Shown: piece after piece, positions 8,754 through 17,354 of the stretch | Position numbering within the stretch: position 1 is the stretch's first letter | Layout of the letters: every line of letters starts with the position of its first letter | Source of the DNA: Rickettsiales bacterium | GTDB taxonomy: Bacteria > Pseudomonadota > Alphaproteobacteria > Rickettsiales > UBA998 | DNA: 64,000 bases | Assembly: GCA_024304995.1 (NCBI GenBank) | Contig: JAMWZD010000002.1 | Location: 186,001-250,000, forward strand | Direction of reading: 5' to 3' | Notes under the pieces: model-generated | Told to the model about the DNA's origin: nothing | The model's input: the letters and a program-made list of their open reading frames with translations, nothing else | The model's database searches: none | Position numbers and translations under genes: made by a program

Positions 8754-9209
8754 TTATGCCTTCTTTCTGATTCTGTCGAACTGCGCATAGTTTACAACAT
8801 ATTGCTGCGGATAATCTTTGTGAGTAAATATCTCAATTCTGTCTCCAGCCTTGGGTGGAATTAAATATCCAGATAAACGGAAATTGTTTGGTTTCATGTC
8901 AATATCTAAATATATGTAATTATCAGGATACTTTATAAAATTATGAGATGGTGTGGTGTTTGTAACTTTTACTTTTACTGCCTTGCCATTTTTAGCAATA
9001 ATTTCAGCTCGCCTAAAACCATAGTGTAGTATAAAACCCGAAATACTCAATAAGGACACGAGAATATATGTGTAAGTTGATGTGAAATTATTACGTGTCA
9101 TTAATATAAAGAATATAAAAGCACATGCCAGCCCTGTCGGGATGCACTTTTTTTTCTTTTGGTGCAATACTTTCCAATACTCTGATGTTGAGTTCATTAT
9201 CCCTTTCAT
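8754..9209 (-). CDS. Hypothetical membrane protein, two TM segments
   Basis: An unrecognised 151-residue protein. A short basic N-terminus is followed by two hydrophobic segments (about residues 25-40 and 47-63) and a soluble C-terminal part with beta-type pattern (about 70-150), an organisation reminiscent of DUF3592-like proteins but without a match I can claim. The alternative start at 9197 has AAAGGG just upstream and may be the real one. Base composition is more AT-rich than the flagellar genes. It is isolated between fliF and clpX. Confidence 0.6.
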   Translation of the reverse strand: MKGIMNSTSEYWKVLHQKKKKCIPTGLACAFIFFILMTRNNFTSTYTYILVSLLSISGFILHYGFRRAEIIAKNGKAVKVKVTNTTPSHNFIKYPDNYIYLDIDMKPNNFRLSGYLIPPKAGDRIEIFTHKDYPQQYVVNYAQFDRIRKKA

Positions 9210-9425
9210 TTTTATTCAATGGTAAAGGAAAAATTCAATAAGTGCAATTTCCTGCAAAACTGTTTTGAATATAGAAGGTTGTAAAATCATTACATGCGCC
9301 TTAACTTATATGAGATAATATGCAAATTTCTGATTTCCTGTTTACATCAGTTTGTATTAGGGGTTAGATAGGTTAGACTACACAATGTAGAGAATAAGAA
9401 TTAGTATTAAGACGGACAGGAAGTT

Positions 9426-10688
9426 ATGACCAAGTCAACGAAAGACAGTAAGAACACACGCTATTGCTCATTTTGCGGGAAGAGCGAGCATGAGGTGCGA
9501 AAACTGATTGCAGGCCCCACCGTCTTCATTTGTGATGAGTGTGTGGAACTCTGCATGGATATTATCCGAACAGCAGATAAAACCATTGTCGAGCATGATG
9601 ATGAAAATATCGCAAAACCATCAGAAATCCGCAGTTTCCTTGATGATTATGTGATTGGGCAATCAGACGCAAAACGAACGCTGTCTGTGGCGGTATATAA
9701 CCACTATAAGCGCGTGAATCTGATTGAAAAAGGAACAGACGTTGAACTGGCAAAATCTAACATATTGCTGCTTGGACCTACGGGATGTGGTAAAACGTTG
9801 CTGGCGCAAACACTGGCGCGCATTCTGGATGTGCCGTTCACTATGGCAGATGCAACCACATTGACCGAAGCAGGTTATGTAGGTGAAGATGTTGAAAACA
9901 TTATTCTGCGCTTGCTGCAAGCCGCGGATTACAATGTGGAACGTGCGCAGCGCGGCATTGTCTATATTGACGAGGTGGACAAAATCACACGCAAGTCTGA
10001 CAATCCATCCATTACGCGGGATGTGTCTGGCGAGGGTGTGCAGCAGGCACTCTTAAAAATTATGGAAGGCACTGTGGCTTCTGTGCCACCGCAAGGCGGT
10101 CGCAAGCATCCACAACAGGAGTTTTTGCAGGTTGATACCTCAAACATCCTGTTCATTTGTGGTGGTGCGTTTGCAGGATTGCACAAGATCATTGCCCAAC
10201 GCGGCAAGGGTTCCGCCATTGGTTTCGGAGCAGATGTGCGCAGCGAAAATGAAGAAGGCGTGGGGCAGTTGCTATCACGTGTTGTACCTGAAGATCTGTT
10301 GAAATTCGGCTTGATTCCTGAATTTGTGGGTCGTTTGCCTGTGATTGCCAAGCTGGAAGATCTGGATGAAGATGCTTTGATTCAGATTCTGACAGAGCCG
10401 AAAAACGCATTGGTGAAACAATATAAGAAAATGTTCGAGATTGAAGATGTTGATCTTTCTTTCACTGACGATGCCCTTAGCGAGATTGCCAAAAAGGCAA
10501 TTGAGCGCAAAACAGGTGCTCGCGGGTTACGCGCCATCATGGAAGAAATTCTGATGGATCTGATGTATGAAATTCCAGATATGGATGATGTGTCTGAAGT
10601 GGTCATCAATGGTGATGTGATTGCTAAAGGGGCAGACCCTATTATGGTTCATGACGGCAAAAGCAAGAAGAAAAAAGAAGAAGCGTAA
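9426..10688 (+). CDS. clpX: ATP-dependent Clp protease ATP-binding subunit ClpX
   Basis: This AAA+ unfoldase delivers substrates to ClpP. It has an N-terminal zinc-binding domain with four cysteines (CSFCGK and CDECVELC, about residues 14-39), Walker A GPTGCGKT, pore loop GYVG, Walker [10 protein letters not shown] and sensor-2 GARGLR; 420 residues is standard. The start ATG has an AGGA ribosome-binding sequence about 6 bp upstream. clpP is usually directly upstream but is not found here, so clpX is transcribed alone. A strong terminator follows. Confidence 0.98.
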   Translation: MTKSTKDSKNTRYCSFCGKSEHEVRKLIAGPTVFICDECVELCMDIIRTADKTIVEHDDENIAKPSEIRSFLDDYVIGQSDAKRTLSVAVYNHYKRVNLIEKGTDVELAKSNILLLGPTGCGKTLLAQTLARILDVPFTMADATTLTEAGYVGEDVENIILRLLQAADYNVERAQRGIVYIDEVDKITRKSDNPSITRDVSGEGVQQALLKIMEGTVASVPPQGGRKHPQQEFLQVDTSNILFICGGAFAGLHKIIAQRGKGSAIGFGADVRSENEEGVGQLLSRVVPEDLLKFGLIPEFVGRLPVIAKLEDLDEDALIQILTEPKNALVKQYKKMFEIEDVDLSFTDDALSEIAKKAIERKTGARGLRAIMEEILMDLMYEIPDMDDVSEVVINGDVIAKGADPIMVHDGKSKKKKEEA

Positions 10689-10715
10689 AGCTGATTTTAA
10701 TAGTTTTAATTAAAG

Positions 10716-10747
10716 AACACCCGTTTGAAAAGCGGGTGTTTCTTTTT
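10716..10747 (+). terminator. Intrinsic terminator of clpX
   Basis: The stem AACACCCG/CGGGTGTT with a 9-base loop is followed by TCTTTTT. It lies 28 bp after the clpX stop and marks the end of that transcript. Confidence 0.9.
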
Positions 10748-10790
10748 GGCTGCTATTGCCAAATATCAAACTATGCAGTATGCAAAGCGC

Positions 10791-11450
10791 ATGTTCGGCA
10801 AAAACCCAAAACGCGCCCCCATAAAAGGTGATGGACTTATATTAGATGTTCAGGAAATCTTTCCTACTTTTCAGGGGGAGGGAATTTATGCAGGTATGCC
10901 ATCCGTGTTTGTGCGTTTGGGCGGGTGCAATCTGGCGTGTCATTTTTGTGATACTGAGTTTGAAAACTTCGAGGAAATAGCGCTGGATAGAATATTAGAA
11001 AAAATTGATAGCTATAGTGGTATTCATAAGAAGCTGGTTGTCATCACAGGTGGTGAGCCGCTGCGACAACCTTTAACACCATTATGTGACGCGCTTCTTG
11101 AAAAAGGATATAAGGTGCAGATTGAAACGAATGGCACTTTGTTTCAGCCATTGGACAAGCGTGTTGATATTGTCTGTTCACCTAAAGCAGGTTCGCACGG
11201 ATACGCCCCTTTACGACCCGATATGTTGAATGTTGTTTCGGCGCTGAAGTTTATCATATCTGCCAGTGACCCACTTTATAACCATGTGCCAGACATAGGG
11301 CAGGGTAGAGATATGCTGGTTTTTATTCAGCCAATGGATGAATATGATGATCAAAAAAATGCAGCAAATCTAAGTCATTGTCTGAAACTGGCACAGCAGC
11401 AAAATGTCCGTCTCAGCGTTCAGTTGCATAAAATCATCGGAGTGGAATAG
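10791..11450 (+). CDS. queE: 7-carboxy-7-deazaguanine synthase QueE
   Basis: This radical SAM enzyme converts 6-carboxytetrahydropterin to 7-carboxy-7-deazaguanine in the queuosine pathway. The iron-sulfur cluster motif is C-N-L-A-C-H-F-C, preceded by the substrate-region motif PTFQGEG and followed by TGGEP. I chose ATG 10791 (MFGKNP...), which matches the usual N-terminus. ATG 10773 is possible, and an in-frame TTG at 10725 lies within the clpX terminator and is unlikely. The stop overlaps the queC start by one base. Transcription probably begins right after the clpX terminator. Confidence 0.93.
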   Translation: MFGKNPKRAPIKGDGLILDVQEIFPTFQGEGIYAGMPSVFVRLGGCNLACHFCDTEFENFEEIALDRILEKIDSYSGIHKKLVVITGGEPLRQPLTPLCDALLEKGYKVQIETNGTLFQPLDKRVDIVCSPKAGSHGYAPLRPDMLNVVSALKFIISASDPLYNHVPDIGQGRDMLVFIQPMDEYDDQKNAANLSHCLKLAQQQNVRLSVQLHKIIGVE

Positions 11451-12133
11451 TGGCAAAAAAAGCAGTGATGTTATTAAGTGGTGGTTTGGATTCTACTACT
11501 GTTTTAGCACATGCAACCAAATCTGGTTACGACTGTTATGCGCTCAGCTTTGCCTATGGGCAGCGCCACAATATTGAGCTGGAACGCGCAGCCGCCATTG
11601 CACAGAAATATGAAGTGAAGGAACATAAAATTGCGCAGATTGATTTGCGCCTGTTTGGCGGATCAGCTTTGACGGATGATATTATTGTCCCAAAACATGA
11701 CAATGTTGAAGATATTGAACAAATAATACCTGTTACATATGTCCCCGCTCGCAACACCATTTTTCTCTCCTTTGCGCTGGCATGGGCTGAAACACTGAAA
11801 GCCTATGACATCTTCATTGGCGTAAATGCTGTGGATTATAGCGGATACCCCGATTGCCGCCCCGAATTTATTGCCAGTTATGAACAAATGGCAAATCGCG
11901 CTACGGCATATGCTCTGGAGGAGGGGAAGCGTATCAACATTCACACGCCATTAATTCACAAAACGAAAGCCGAGATTATTGCGATGGGCATGGAGTTAGG
12001 TGTGGATTACAGTCAGACTATTTCCTGTTATGATCCTGCGCCAGATGGAACGCCATGTGGGCAATGTGATTCCTGCCTGCTGCGCGCCAAAGGCTTTGCA
12101 GACTTTGAAGCAACAAAAAACCGCGCTGAATAA
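11450..12133 (+). CDS. queC: 7-cyano-7-deazaguanine synthase QueC
   Basis: This ATP-dependent enzyme makes preQ0 from 7-carboxy-7-deazaguanine and ammonia. The 227-residue protein has the PP-loop SGGLDSTT near the N-terminus and a four-cysteine zinc site at the C-terminus (C in SCYDP, then PCGQCDSC). The start is GTG, with GGAG 8 bp upstream, overlapping the queE stop as TAGTG. Together with queE it covers two consecutive steps; queD is not in the window. Confidence 0.97.
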   Translation: MAKKAVMLLSGGLDSTTVLAHATKSGYDCYALSFAYGQRHNIELERAAAIAQKYEVKEHKIAQIDLRLFGGSALTDDIIVPKHDNVEDIEQIIPVTYVPARNTIFLSFALAWAETLKAYDIFIGVNAVDYSGYPDCRPEFIASYEQMANRATAYALEEGKRINIHTPLIHKTKAEIIAMGMELGVDYSQTISCYDPAPDGTPCGQCDSCLLRAKGFADFEATKNRAE

Positions 12134-12149
12134 TTCCAGCGCGGTTTTG
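12115..12149. terminator. Bidirectional terminator between queC and the GH9 gene
   Basis: The stem CCGCGCTG/CAGCGCGG (12121-12128 with 12137-12144) is flanked by six A on the left and TTTT on the right, so it can work for queC on the plus strand and for the convergent GH9 gene on the minus strand. It includes the queC stop codon in its loop. Confidence 0.88.
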
Positions 12150-12168
12150 AGTAGTTTGAAAACGGATT

Positions 12169-15100
12169 CTATGGTAGGAATCGTGCGTTTTCAGAAAGGA
12201 ACTGATTGCCTTTAGTGTACATTTCCCACTCAGGCCACTGTCCTTTATCGTTGTAACCACCACGTGTGGACTGTGGATTGCCGTCCTGACCACGGTCATT
12301 CAAACTTCTCAGGTGAGTAATTTTGAATCCACCAAGGGTTACGTTCAAGATTGCATGGTTATAGTAATGTGAGTTGGTAGACCACATGCTGACCAGCAGA
12401 TCATCTGATAGACCACTTGTGTCACCACCATTACCTTCCAGTGCTGCACGTACTCCTGCTGCATCTCCTTTCAGAGCGGCGTTAGTTGCAGAACCCATAA
12501 CCAGTTCCTGAGGTCCTCCGTGATCACCTGACAATCCTCCCATAGTAGTGACTGCCGCCATCTCGTTAAGCACTGTCAGAGCACCCAGACACTTCTTGTC
12601 ATCTGGCTGACCAGGGTTGTAGTTTCCATTATCAGCTGTGAAGCTATCAAAGAAACCCTGTGCATCAATGCCCACGCTGGTTGCTCCTTCCCATACATCA
12701 TGTACGTTCATGAGTTTACCCATTTCAGGATATTGGTGACCAAGACCACCAACCATCATAGCTTTACCATTGCCTTGTCCATCAACCAGTCCACCACACA
12801 TATTTAATACAGAGGCTGGTGCTTTGGTTACGGCTACGGAACCTGCAGATCCTTCAACTGTACCTTCGGTTACTGGAGTTGGAGCAAAGTTGCTGCTTGG
12901 GCTATTATTTACTTCACCACCAGATACCCCGCCAGAACCACCACCTGTAGATCCACCACCAGCAGATCCACCGCCTGTGGAGCCACCATCGCTGCCACCA
13001 GCAGCTGGTGTTGGGTTGAAGTTTTTGTTTGGCGTGTTTGCTTTGGAAAGGTCGCGCATATTACCAAATGTAGCTCTGTCAATGCCCAGACCTGCAACAC
13101 CTGATCCTGATACACCATCTCTGGATACATCATCAGCTGCTGCTGCTCCGCCGATGGCAAACTCATACAGACCGCCAAGAGTACCTACCATAGGTGCGTT
13201 ATAAGATACACCTACTTCGTTTGTTACCCAGTCAGAGAATACATCGTTATATTCTCCACTCTTCTTAGGTCCTGCGACCATAGCACCTGTTAATTCATAT
13301 TGAGCAGGGTCTACGCCACGACGGTTGTTTGCACCACGGTGGTGAGGGCTTTTTGGGAAGTTTTCGCCAAAGCCGATCATATAGCTGAAGTTATCTGGAT
13401 TATCGCCTAAGCAATAATCTGCCTGATCACTTGCCCAGTTCAGCATATCGTCCATACGAGCACTATCTGCGCCACGCTCATTCATAGACTTGGCAAGTGC
13501 TACAACAGATTGTGCAAGTCCCATAGTCATGTTACAGGAACCCCAATCCTGACGAATGTTCAAACCGCCGTTTGTGGCTGTGCCAGGTAAAACAGCAATG
13601 CCATTTTGTCCATTTTTGTATTCGTCCATGGCAGTAAGAACGTCATTAGCATATTTCATATCCCCTGTAACGTCATACATCAGAGAAGATGTCATGAAGT
13701 TCTTTTCGTCGAATGAGATACCATGATAGCCGCGGTCATAGTTTTCTTCTGCACGTTTTAAATAAGCTGGATCACCAGTATATTTATAGAGCCATGCAGC
13801 ACCCCATGCGAGCTCGTCCTTATAACCATTTACAGATGTATAGTACGGATTTGCTTCAGGAACAGAGTCACTATATTTCCCCTGGAACTGATATGCATAC
13901 TCATAGAGGCTTTTAGCTGCTGTTGCTAATGCATCTGCACTGTCATAATCACCATCCATTTGGGAAAGCAACGCAAATGATGTTAGCGCTGCCGCTTTTT
14001 CAGCAGCTACTTCGGTGGCAGGTGTACCATTGCTTACAAAATAACTCTTGCGAGGCAGTGTAGATTCTTCAGGCGTACCTAAGAATTTGTGTAGGCTTCC
14101 ATCACCAACCTGAACAAACAGTTTATCATCAGCAGGGTCTGCAGTGCCGTTATTATCATATGTTTTCATGAAATAAGAGTTGGCCCATGCTAAGTGCTTT
14201 TTCAGCTCAGATAATAATCCGCTCTGCTTGTAACCATCGTAAAACTTAATACCGCTCCATGCCATCATGCTTGCGCTTGTAGCTGCTGGAAGGTCAAATT
14301 TAATATGGTCACCTGCATCGTACCATCCGCCGACAAGATCTACACCATTGTCACTACCGTCTTCCAAATCTGTGTCGCCGCGCCATTCAATAGGGTTTCC
14401 TTCAGATGAACCTGAACGGTTTGCATAGAAGAAGAACAAGCCTTTTTCCAGTGCTTCACAATAATCACCTGAATTAAATGGAGATGTTACGCCGTTGATG
14501 ACTTTTGCATCCTGACAGTTTCCAGCGTCATAATCACCTTCATTGAACTGACCAAAATCCAGTCCAAGGCTATCAGTATCTACATCTTCAAGGTCAATTT
14601 CTTCACCCGTAACTTCACCAGCATCAACTCCGTTATTCACTGCCGAATCTTCATCTGTTGCCACTTCTTCAGGAGCTTCACCTCCTGCAGTGTCTGATCC
14701 ACCACCGTTACCGTTAGCTGTTTGTGATCCTTGATTACTTTCTGGCGATTTAGCATCACTTTCCGCTTCACCAGTGACGTTTCCACCGCCAGACGTTACC
14801 GGAGCAGAGCCACCGCTGGAATTATTATTGCCTCCAGATGAGGATGGTGCAGAACCACCTCCAGCTGAGTTATTGCCTCCGCCAGACGTTACTGGGGCAG
14901 AACCGCCACCTGAATTGCTGCCACCACCAGAAGATGCAGGCGCATTGCTACCACCAGAACCTGCACCTCCAGCAGGAGCGGAACTGCCGCCGCCTGATGA
15001 AGCATTACCGCCTGATCCCGTAGGAGCTGTAGGCGATGCACCTCCGCCATTGCCACCAGTTGGAGCAGGGGTAGTTGTTTCTCCGCCAGTTTGTTCTGGC

Positions 15101-16578
15101 TGCACTGCATTGCCTTGTGTTTGCTCTGGCGCTGCTGGTGTCATTTCACCACCTGTTTGTGGAGCTGCTGCGGGCTCTGGAGTAATACCGAACAGGCTGC
15201 TGAGAATGGAATTTACAATCTGATCTACCAGTCTTTTAATAAAATCGACCATTGACTCTGGTTCTGTAAGATTGTTGCCTGCCAAAGCATCATTAACCGT
15301 GTTTTCAATGTTATCTGGATTTACGGTCATGTCATCTTCAGGCGTTTCTTCGCCAGAATTCGATACATCAGTGTCATCCACTGGCATTTCTTCGCCTGAA
15401 TCAGACACTTCTGTCTCATCGGTCTCTTCCACATCAGGATTTTGCATCGCTGCAACATCCGCTTTGTATTTTTCAATATCAAATGGAATGCTGCCATTCT
15501 GATACATCGCAAGCGGACCATCGCTTAAACGCTGGTTGAGATCACCTGTGATGCCATCTGTTTCTGACAATGGAACGTCATTAATTTTTATATCATGAAT
15601 GAACAGGTTTCTATCTTTTCCAGGGCCCTGATAGGCATCATTGATGAAACCAATATCAAGAGATTCGATTTCACCTTCCACTTCGAAAGTATAATCGCGT
15701 ACCGCGCCTTCTTCAGAACCGACTACTCCGCGACCACGTTCTGGACGTACGCGTACACGCCCTTCTTCATTGCCATTGACTTTCAAGGCCATAATCGGCG
15801 CTCCGCGGAAGCGGTCAGACGATGCCGAAATGGTAATTTTGTTTTTCTGAGGCATAGACACAAAGTTGTTTTGTGGCGTTGTGCGCTCAGGGAACGTAAA
15901 TGATGTTGATATATCAGTATCACTACCAACTCTTAAAGCTCCATTATTGCTGACAGTGTTTTGTTTTTTCCCATCTGTATCAATGCTGTGTACATATAGC
16001 GCGTTATCAGCAGCATCTTCACCACGGCGAATTGTCAAATTCTGTTTTACATCACTTCCAAAGTCAAAAAATCCTCTTTCTGTATCCAGAGAAGATTCAG
16101 GCACTTCAAACGATACGCGCTGATTTTCGCCATTTTCGGCAGGTAATGCTTCGGCTTCTCCAATGACTTCATCATTGAATAGTACCTGAAATGGTACTGG
16201 GGATGTCGCCTCAGAATCTGAACTTACTTCAAGCGTAATAGTGCGCATATCCGTAGTCAATTCCTGCATTTCTTCATCAGACACCATGCTGGATTCATTC
16301 GCAGGAGAGTCTGGCATAGCATCTTCCATTGGAAGCATGTCAGGATTTCCATTACTGCTTGTAACTGTGCCCGAACCAGTGACGGTATCATCATTGCTTT
16401 GAACAGTTTCGCGAGAATTTGTCATCTGACGGGTTACGTTATTTTCTCCAGAAGCGTTAGCTTTTTCAAGTGCAGTAAGCGAGCTTGCCTGCAGGAGCGA
16501 TGGTGCGGCTAATATAGTCGAACACCCAAGCGCAAAAGCTAATGTTTTTATGGTTGACGTGGTTTGTTTCTTTTTCAT
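12169..16578 (-). CDS. Secreted multidomain family-9 glycoside hydrolase (cellulase-like)
   Basis: A 1469-residue exported enzyme predicted to cut beta-1,4-glucan or a related polysaccharide. A Sec signal peptide covers about residues 1-31. Two beta-rich modules follow (about 112-230 and 246-340); the second, with NDAYQGPGKDRNLFIHDIKI, resembles calcium-dependent xylan-binding modules such as CBM60, a family-level inference. An acidic region (380-430) leads into a Gly/Ser/Ala/Pro linker (about 470-640). The GH9 catalytic domain (about 685-1142) carries WYDAGDH (752-758), SPHHR (1077-1081) and a D...NEVGVSYNAP segment (1112-1128) with the expected acid Glu1121. A second Gly/Ser linker leads to an unassigned C-terminal domain (about 1255-1469). 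The divergent T2SS operon suggests the export route. Substrate is not provable from sequence. Confidence 0.9.
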   Translation of the reverse strand: MKKKQTTSTIKTLAFALGCSTILAAPSLLQASSLTALEKANASGENNVTRQMTNSRETVQSNDDTVTGSGTVTSSNGNPDMLPMEDAMPDSPANESSMVSDEEMQELTTDMRTITLEVSSDSEATSPVPFQVLFNDEVIGEAEALPAENGENQRVSFEVPESSLDTERGFFDFGSDVKQNLTIRRGEDAADNALYVHSIDTDGKKQNTVSNNGALRVGSDTDISTSFTFPERTTPQNNFVSMPQKNKITISASSDRFRGAPIMALKVNGNEEGRVRVRPERGRGVVGSEEGAVRDYTFEVEGEIESLDIGFINDAYQGPGKDRNLFIHDIKINDVPLSETDGITGDLNQRLSDGPLAMYQNGSIPFDIEKYKADVAAMQNPDVEETDETEVSDSGEEMPVDDTDVSNSGEETPEDDMTVNPDNIENTVNDALAGNNLTEPESMVDFIKRLVDQIVNSILSSLFGITPEPAAAPQTGGEMTPAAPEQTQGNAVQPEQTGGETTTPAPTGGNGGGASPTAPTGSGGNASSGGGSSAPAGGAGSGGSNAPASSGGGSNSGGGSAPVTSGGGNNSAGGGSAPSSSGGNNNSSGGSAPVTSGGGNVTGEAESDAKSPESNQGSQTANGNGGGSDTAGGEAPEEVATDEDSAVNNGVDAGEVTGEEIDLEDVDTDSLGLDFGQFNEGDYDAGNCQDAKVINGVTSPFNSGDYCEALEKGLFFFYANRSGSSEGNPIEWRGDTDLEDGSDNGVDLVGGWYDAGDHIKFDLPAATSASMMAWSGIKFYDGYKQSGLLSELKKHLAWANSYFMKTYDNNGTADPADDKLFVQVGDGSLHKFLGTPEESTLPRKSYFVSNGTPATEVAAEKAAALTSFALLSQMDGDYDSADALATAAKSLYEYAYQFQGKYSDSVPEANPYYTSVNGYKDELAWGAAWLYKYTGDPAYLKRAEENYDRGYHGISFDEKNFMTSSLMYDVTGDMKYANDVLTAMDEYKNGQNGIAVLPGTATNGGLNIRQDWGSCNMTMGLAQSVVALAKSMNERGADSARMDDMLNWASDQADYCLGDNPDNFSYMIGFGENFPKSPHHRGANNRRGVDPAQYELTGAMVAGPKKSGEYNDVFSDWVTNEVGVSYNAPMVGTLGGLYEFAIGGAAAADDVSRDGVSGSGVAGLGIDRATFGNMRDLSKANTPNKNFNPTPAAGGSDGGSTGGGSAGGGSTGGGSGGVSGGEVNNSPSSNFAPTPVTEGTVEGSAGSVAVTKAPASVLNMCGGLVDGQGNGKAMMVGGLGHQYPEMGKLMNVHDVWEGATSVGIDAQGFFDSFTADNGNYNPGQPDDKKCLGALTVLNEMAAVTTMGGLSGDHGGPQELVMGSATNAALKGDAAGVRAALEGNGGDTSGLSDDLLVSMWSTNSHYYNHAILNVTLGGFKITHLRSLNDRGQDGNPQSTRGGYNDKGQWPEWEMYTKGNQFLSENARFLP

Positions 16579-16763
16579 GACGGCCCTAAGTTAGTGTTGT
16601 TATTACTTATATAGTCAAAGTATTTTTCTTTTATATACCAAGTAAAACATATTTTTACTTAAAATTCAACATAAATACTGCTAATCTTTACTTTGCCTTA
16701 ACCAATTTAATGTCATGTAAAGATTAAAAACGTGCAATATGCGAATCTTGCTTTATATATAAT

Positions 16764-17249
16764 ATGATGAAAATCCTTAAAAATAGCTTTCGACTCTATG
16801 AGTATGCGGTTAATTCTGAGCAAAAAAAGAAATCAGCTCTTATTTTTTTCGGAATGTTGGTGGCATTGTGCCTGTTTTACATTTATCCTTTCATCAGTAC
16901 GGCTTTTTTAAAATCCTCCGTAGGAAGCTATCTGGTGGAAAAAAGCGATGTGGATGCCCCTGATATCAATACTATTTTAGAAAAGGATATTTTTGGATTA
17001 GGCAACACCCCTGTGCAGACTAGCACGAGAACCTATTCAGCTCCTGATGTTGCGCTGATGCTTCAAGGGGTAATTCGTAATAATGATCCCCAAAAATCGC
17101 GCGCTATTATTTCTGCAGCTGGAGGGAAGTCAAAAATCTATGCGATTGATGATACGCTGCCTGGCAATGCAACACTGGAAACTATTGATGAAACATCTGT
17201 GACAATATTAAAAAATGGCTCATCTGTTACTATACCGATAAAAAAGTAA
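16764..17249 (+). CDS. gspC: Type II secretion inner-membrane protein GspC
   Basis: GspC links the inner-membrane platform to the secretin. The 161-residue product has one membrane helix (about residues 23-45) followed by a periplasmic homology region (about 88-159) with the typical pattern LMLQGVIRNNDPQKSRAIIS. It lacks the PDZ or coiled-coil extension of long GspC proteins, ending after the HR domain. It is first in the operon and divergent from the GH9 gene across 185 bp, so both promoters must lie in that gap. Two tandem ATG codons make the start uncertain by one residue. Confidence 0.88.
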   Translation: MMKILKNSFRLYEYAVNSEQKKKSALIFFGMLVALCLFYIYPFISTAFLKSSVGSYLVEKSDVDAPDINTILEKDIFGLGNTPVQTSTRTYSAPDVALMLQGVIRNNDPQKSRAIISAAGGKSKIYAIDDTLPGNATLETIDETSVTILKNGSSVTIPIKK

Positions 17250-17354
17250 CGTAGTGACAGTAATGAAATTAAAAAGTGACTTTATCCTGCATATTGTCTG
17301 TTCTTTAACTTTTAAGATTTTATGATATTATCGAAATATATGGAAAGTAACTAA

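Noticed and set aside
10725-10790. N-terminal extension of queE from a TTG codon
   Set aside because: The TTG lies inside the clpX terminator stem-loop and the extra residues do not fit the family N-terminus.
10700-10790. preQ1 riboswitch before queE
   Set aside because: The region is only the clpX terminator and a short leader; there is no pseudoknot-type aptamer pattern.
14774-15223. Pro-rich plus-strand frame inside the GH9 gene
   Set aside because: It is the mirror of the Gly/Ser linker of the minus-strand gene.
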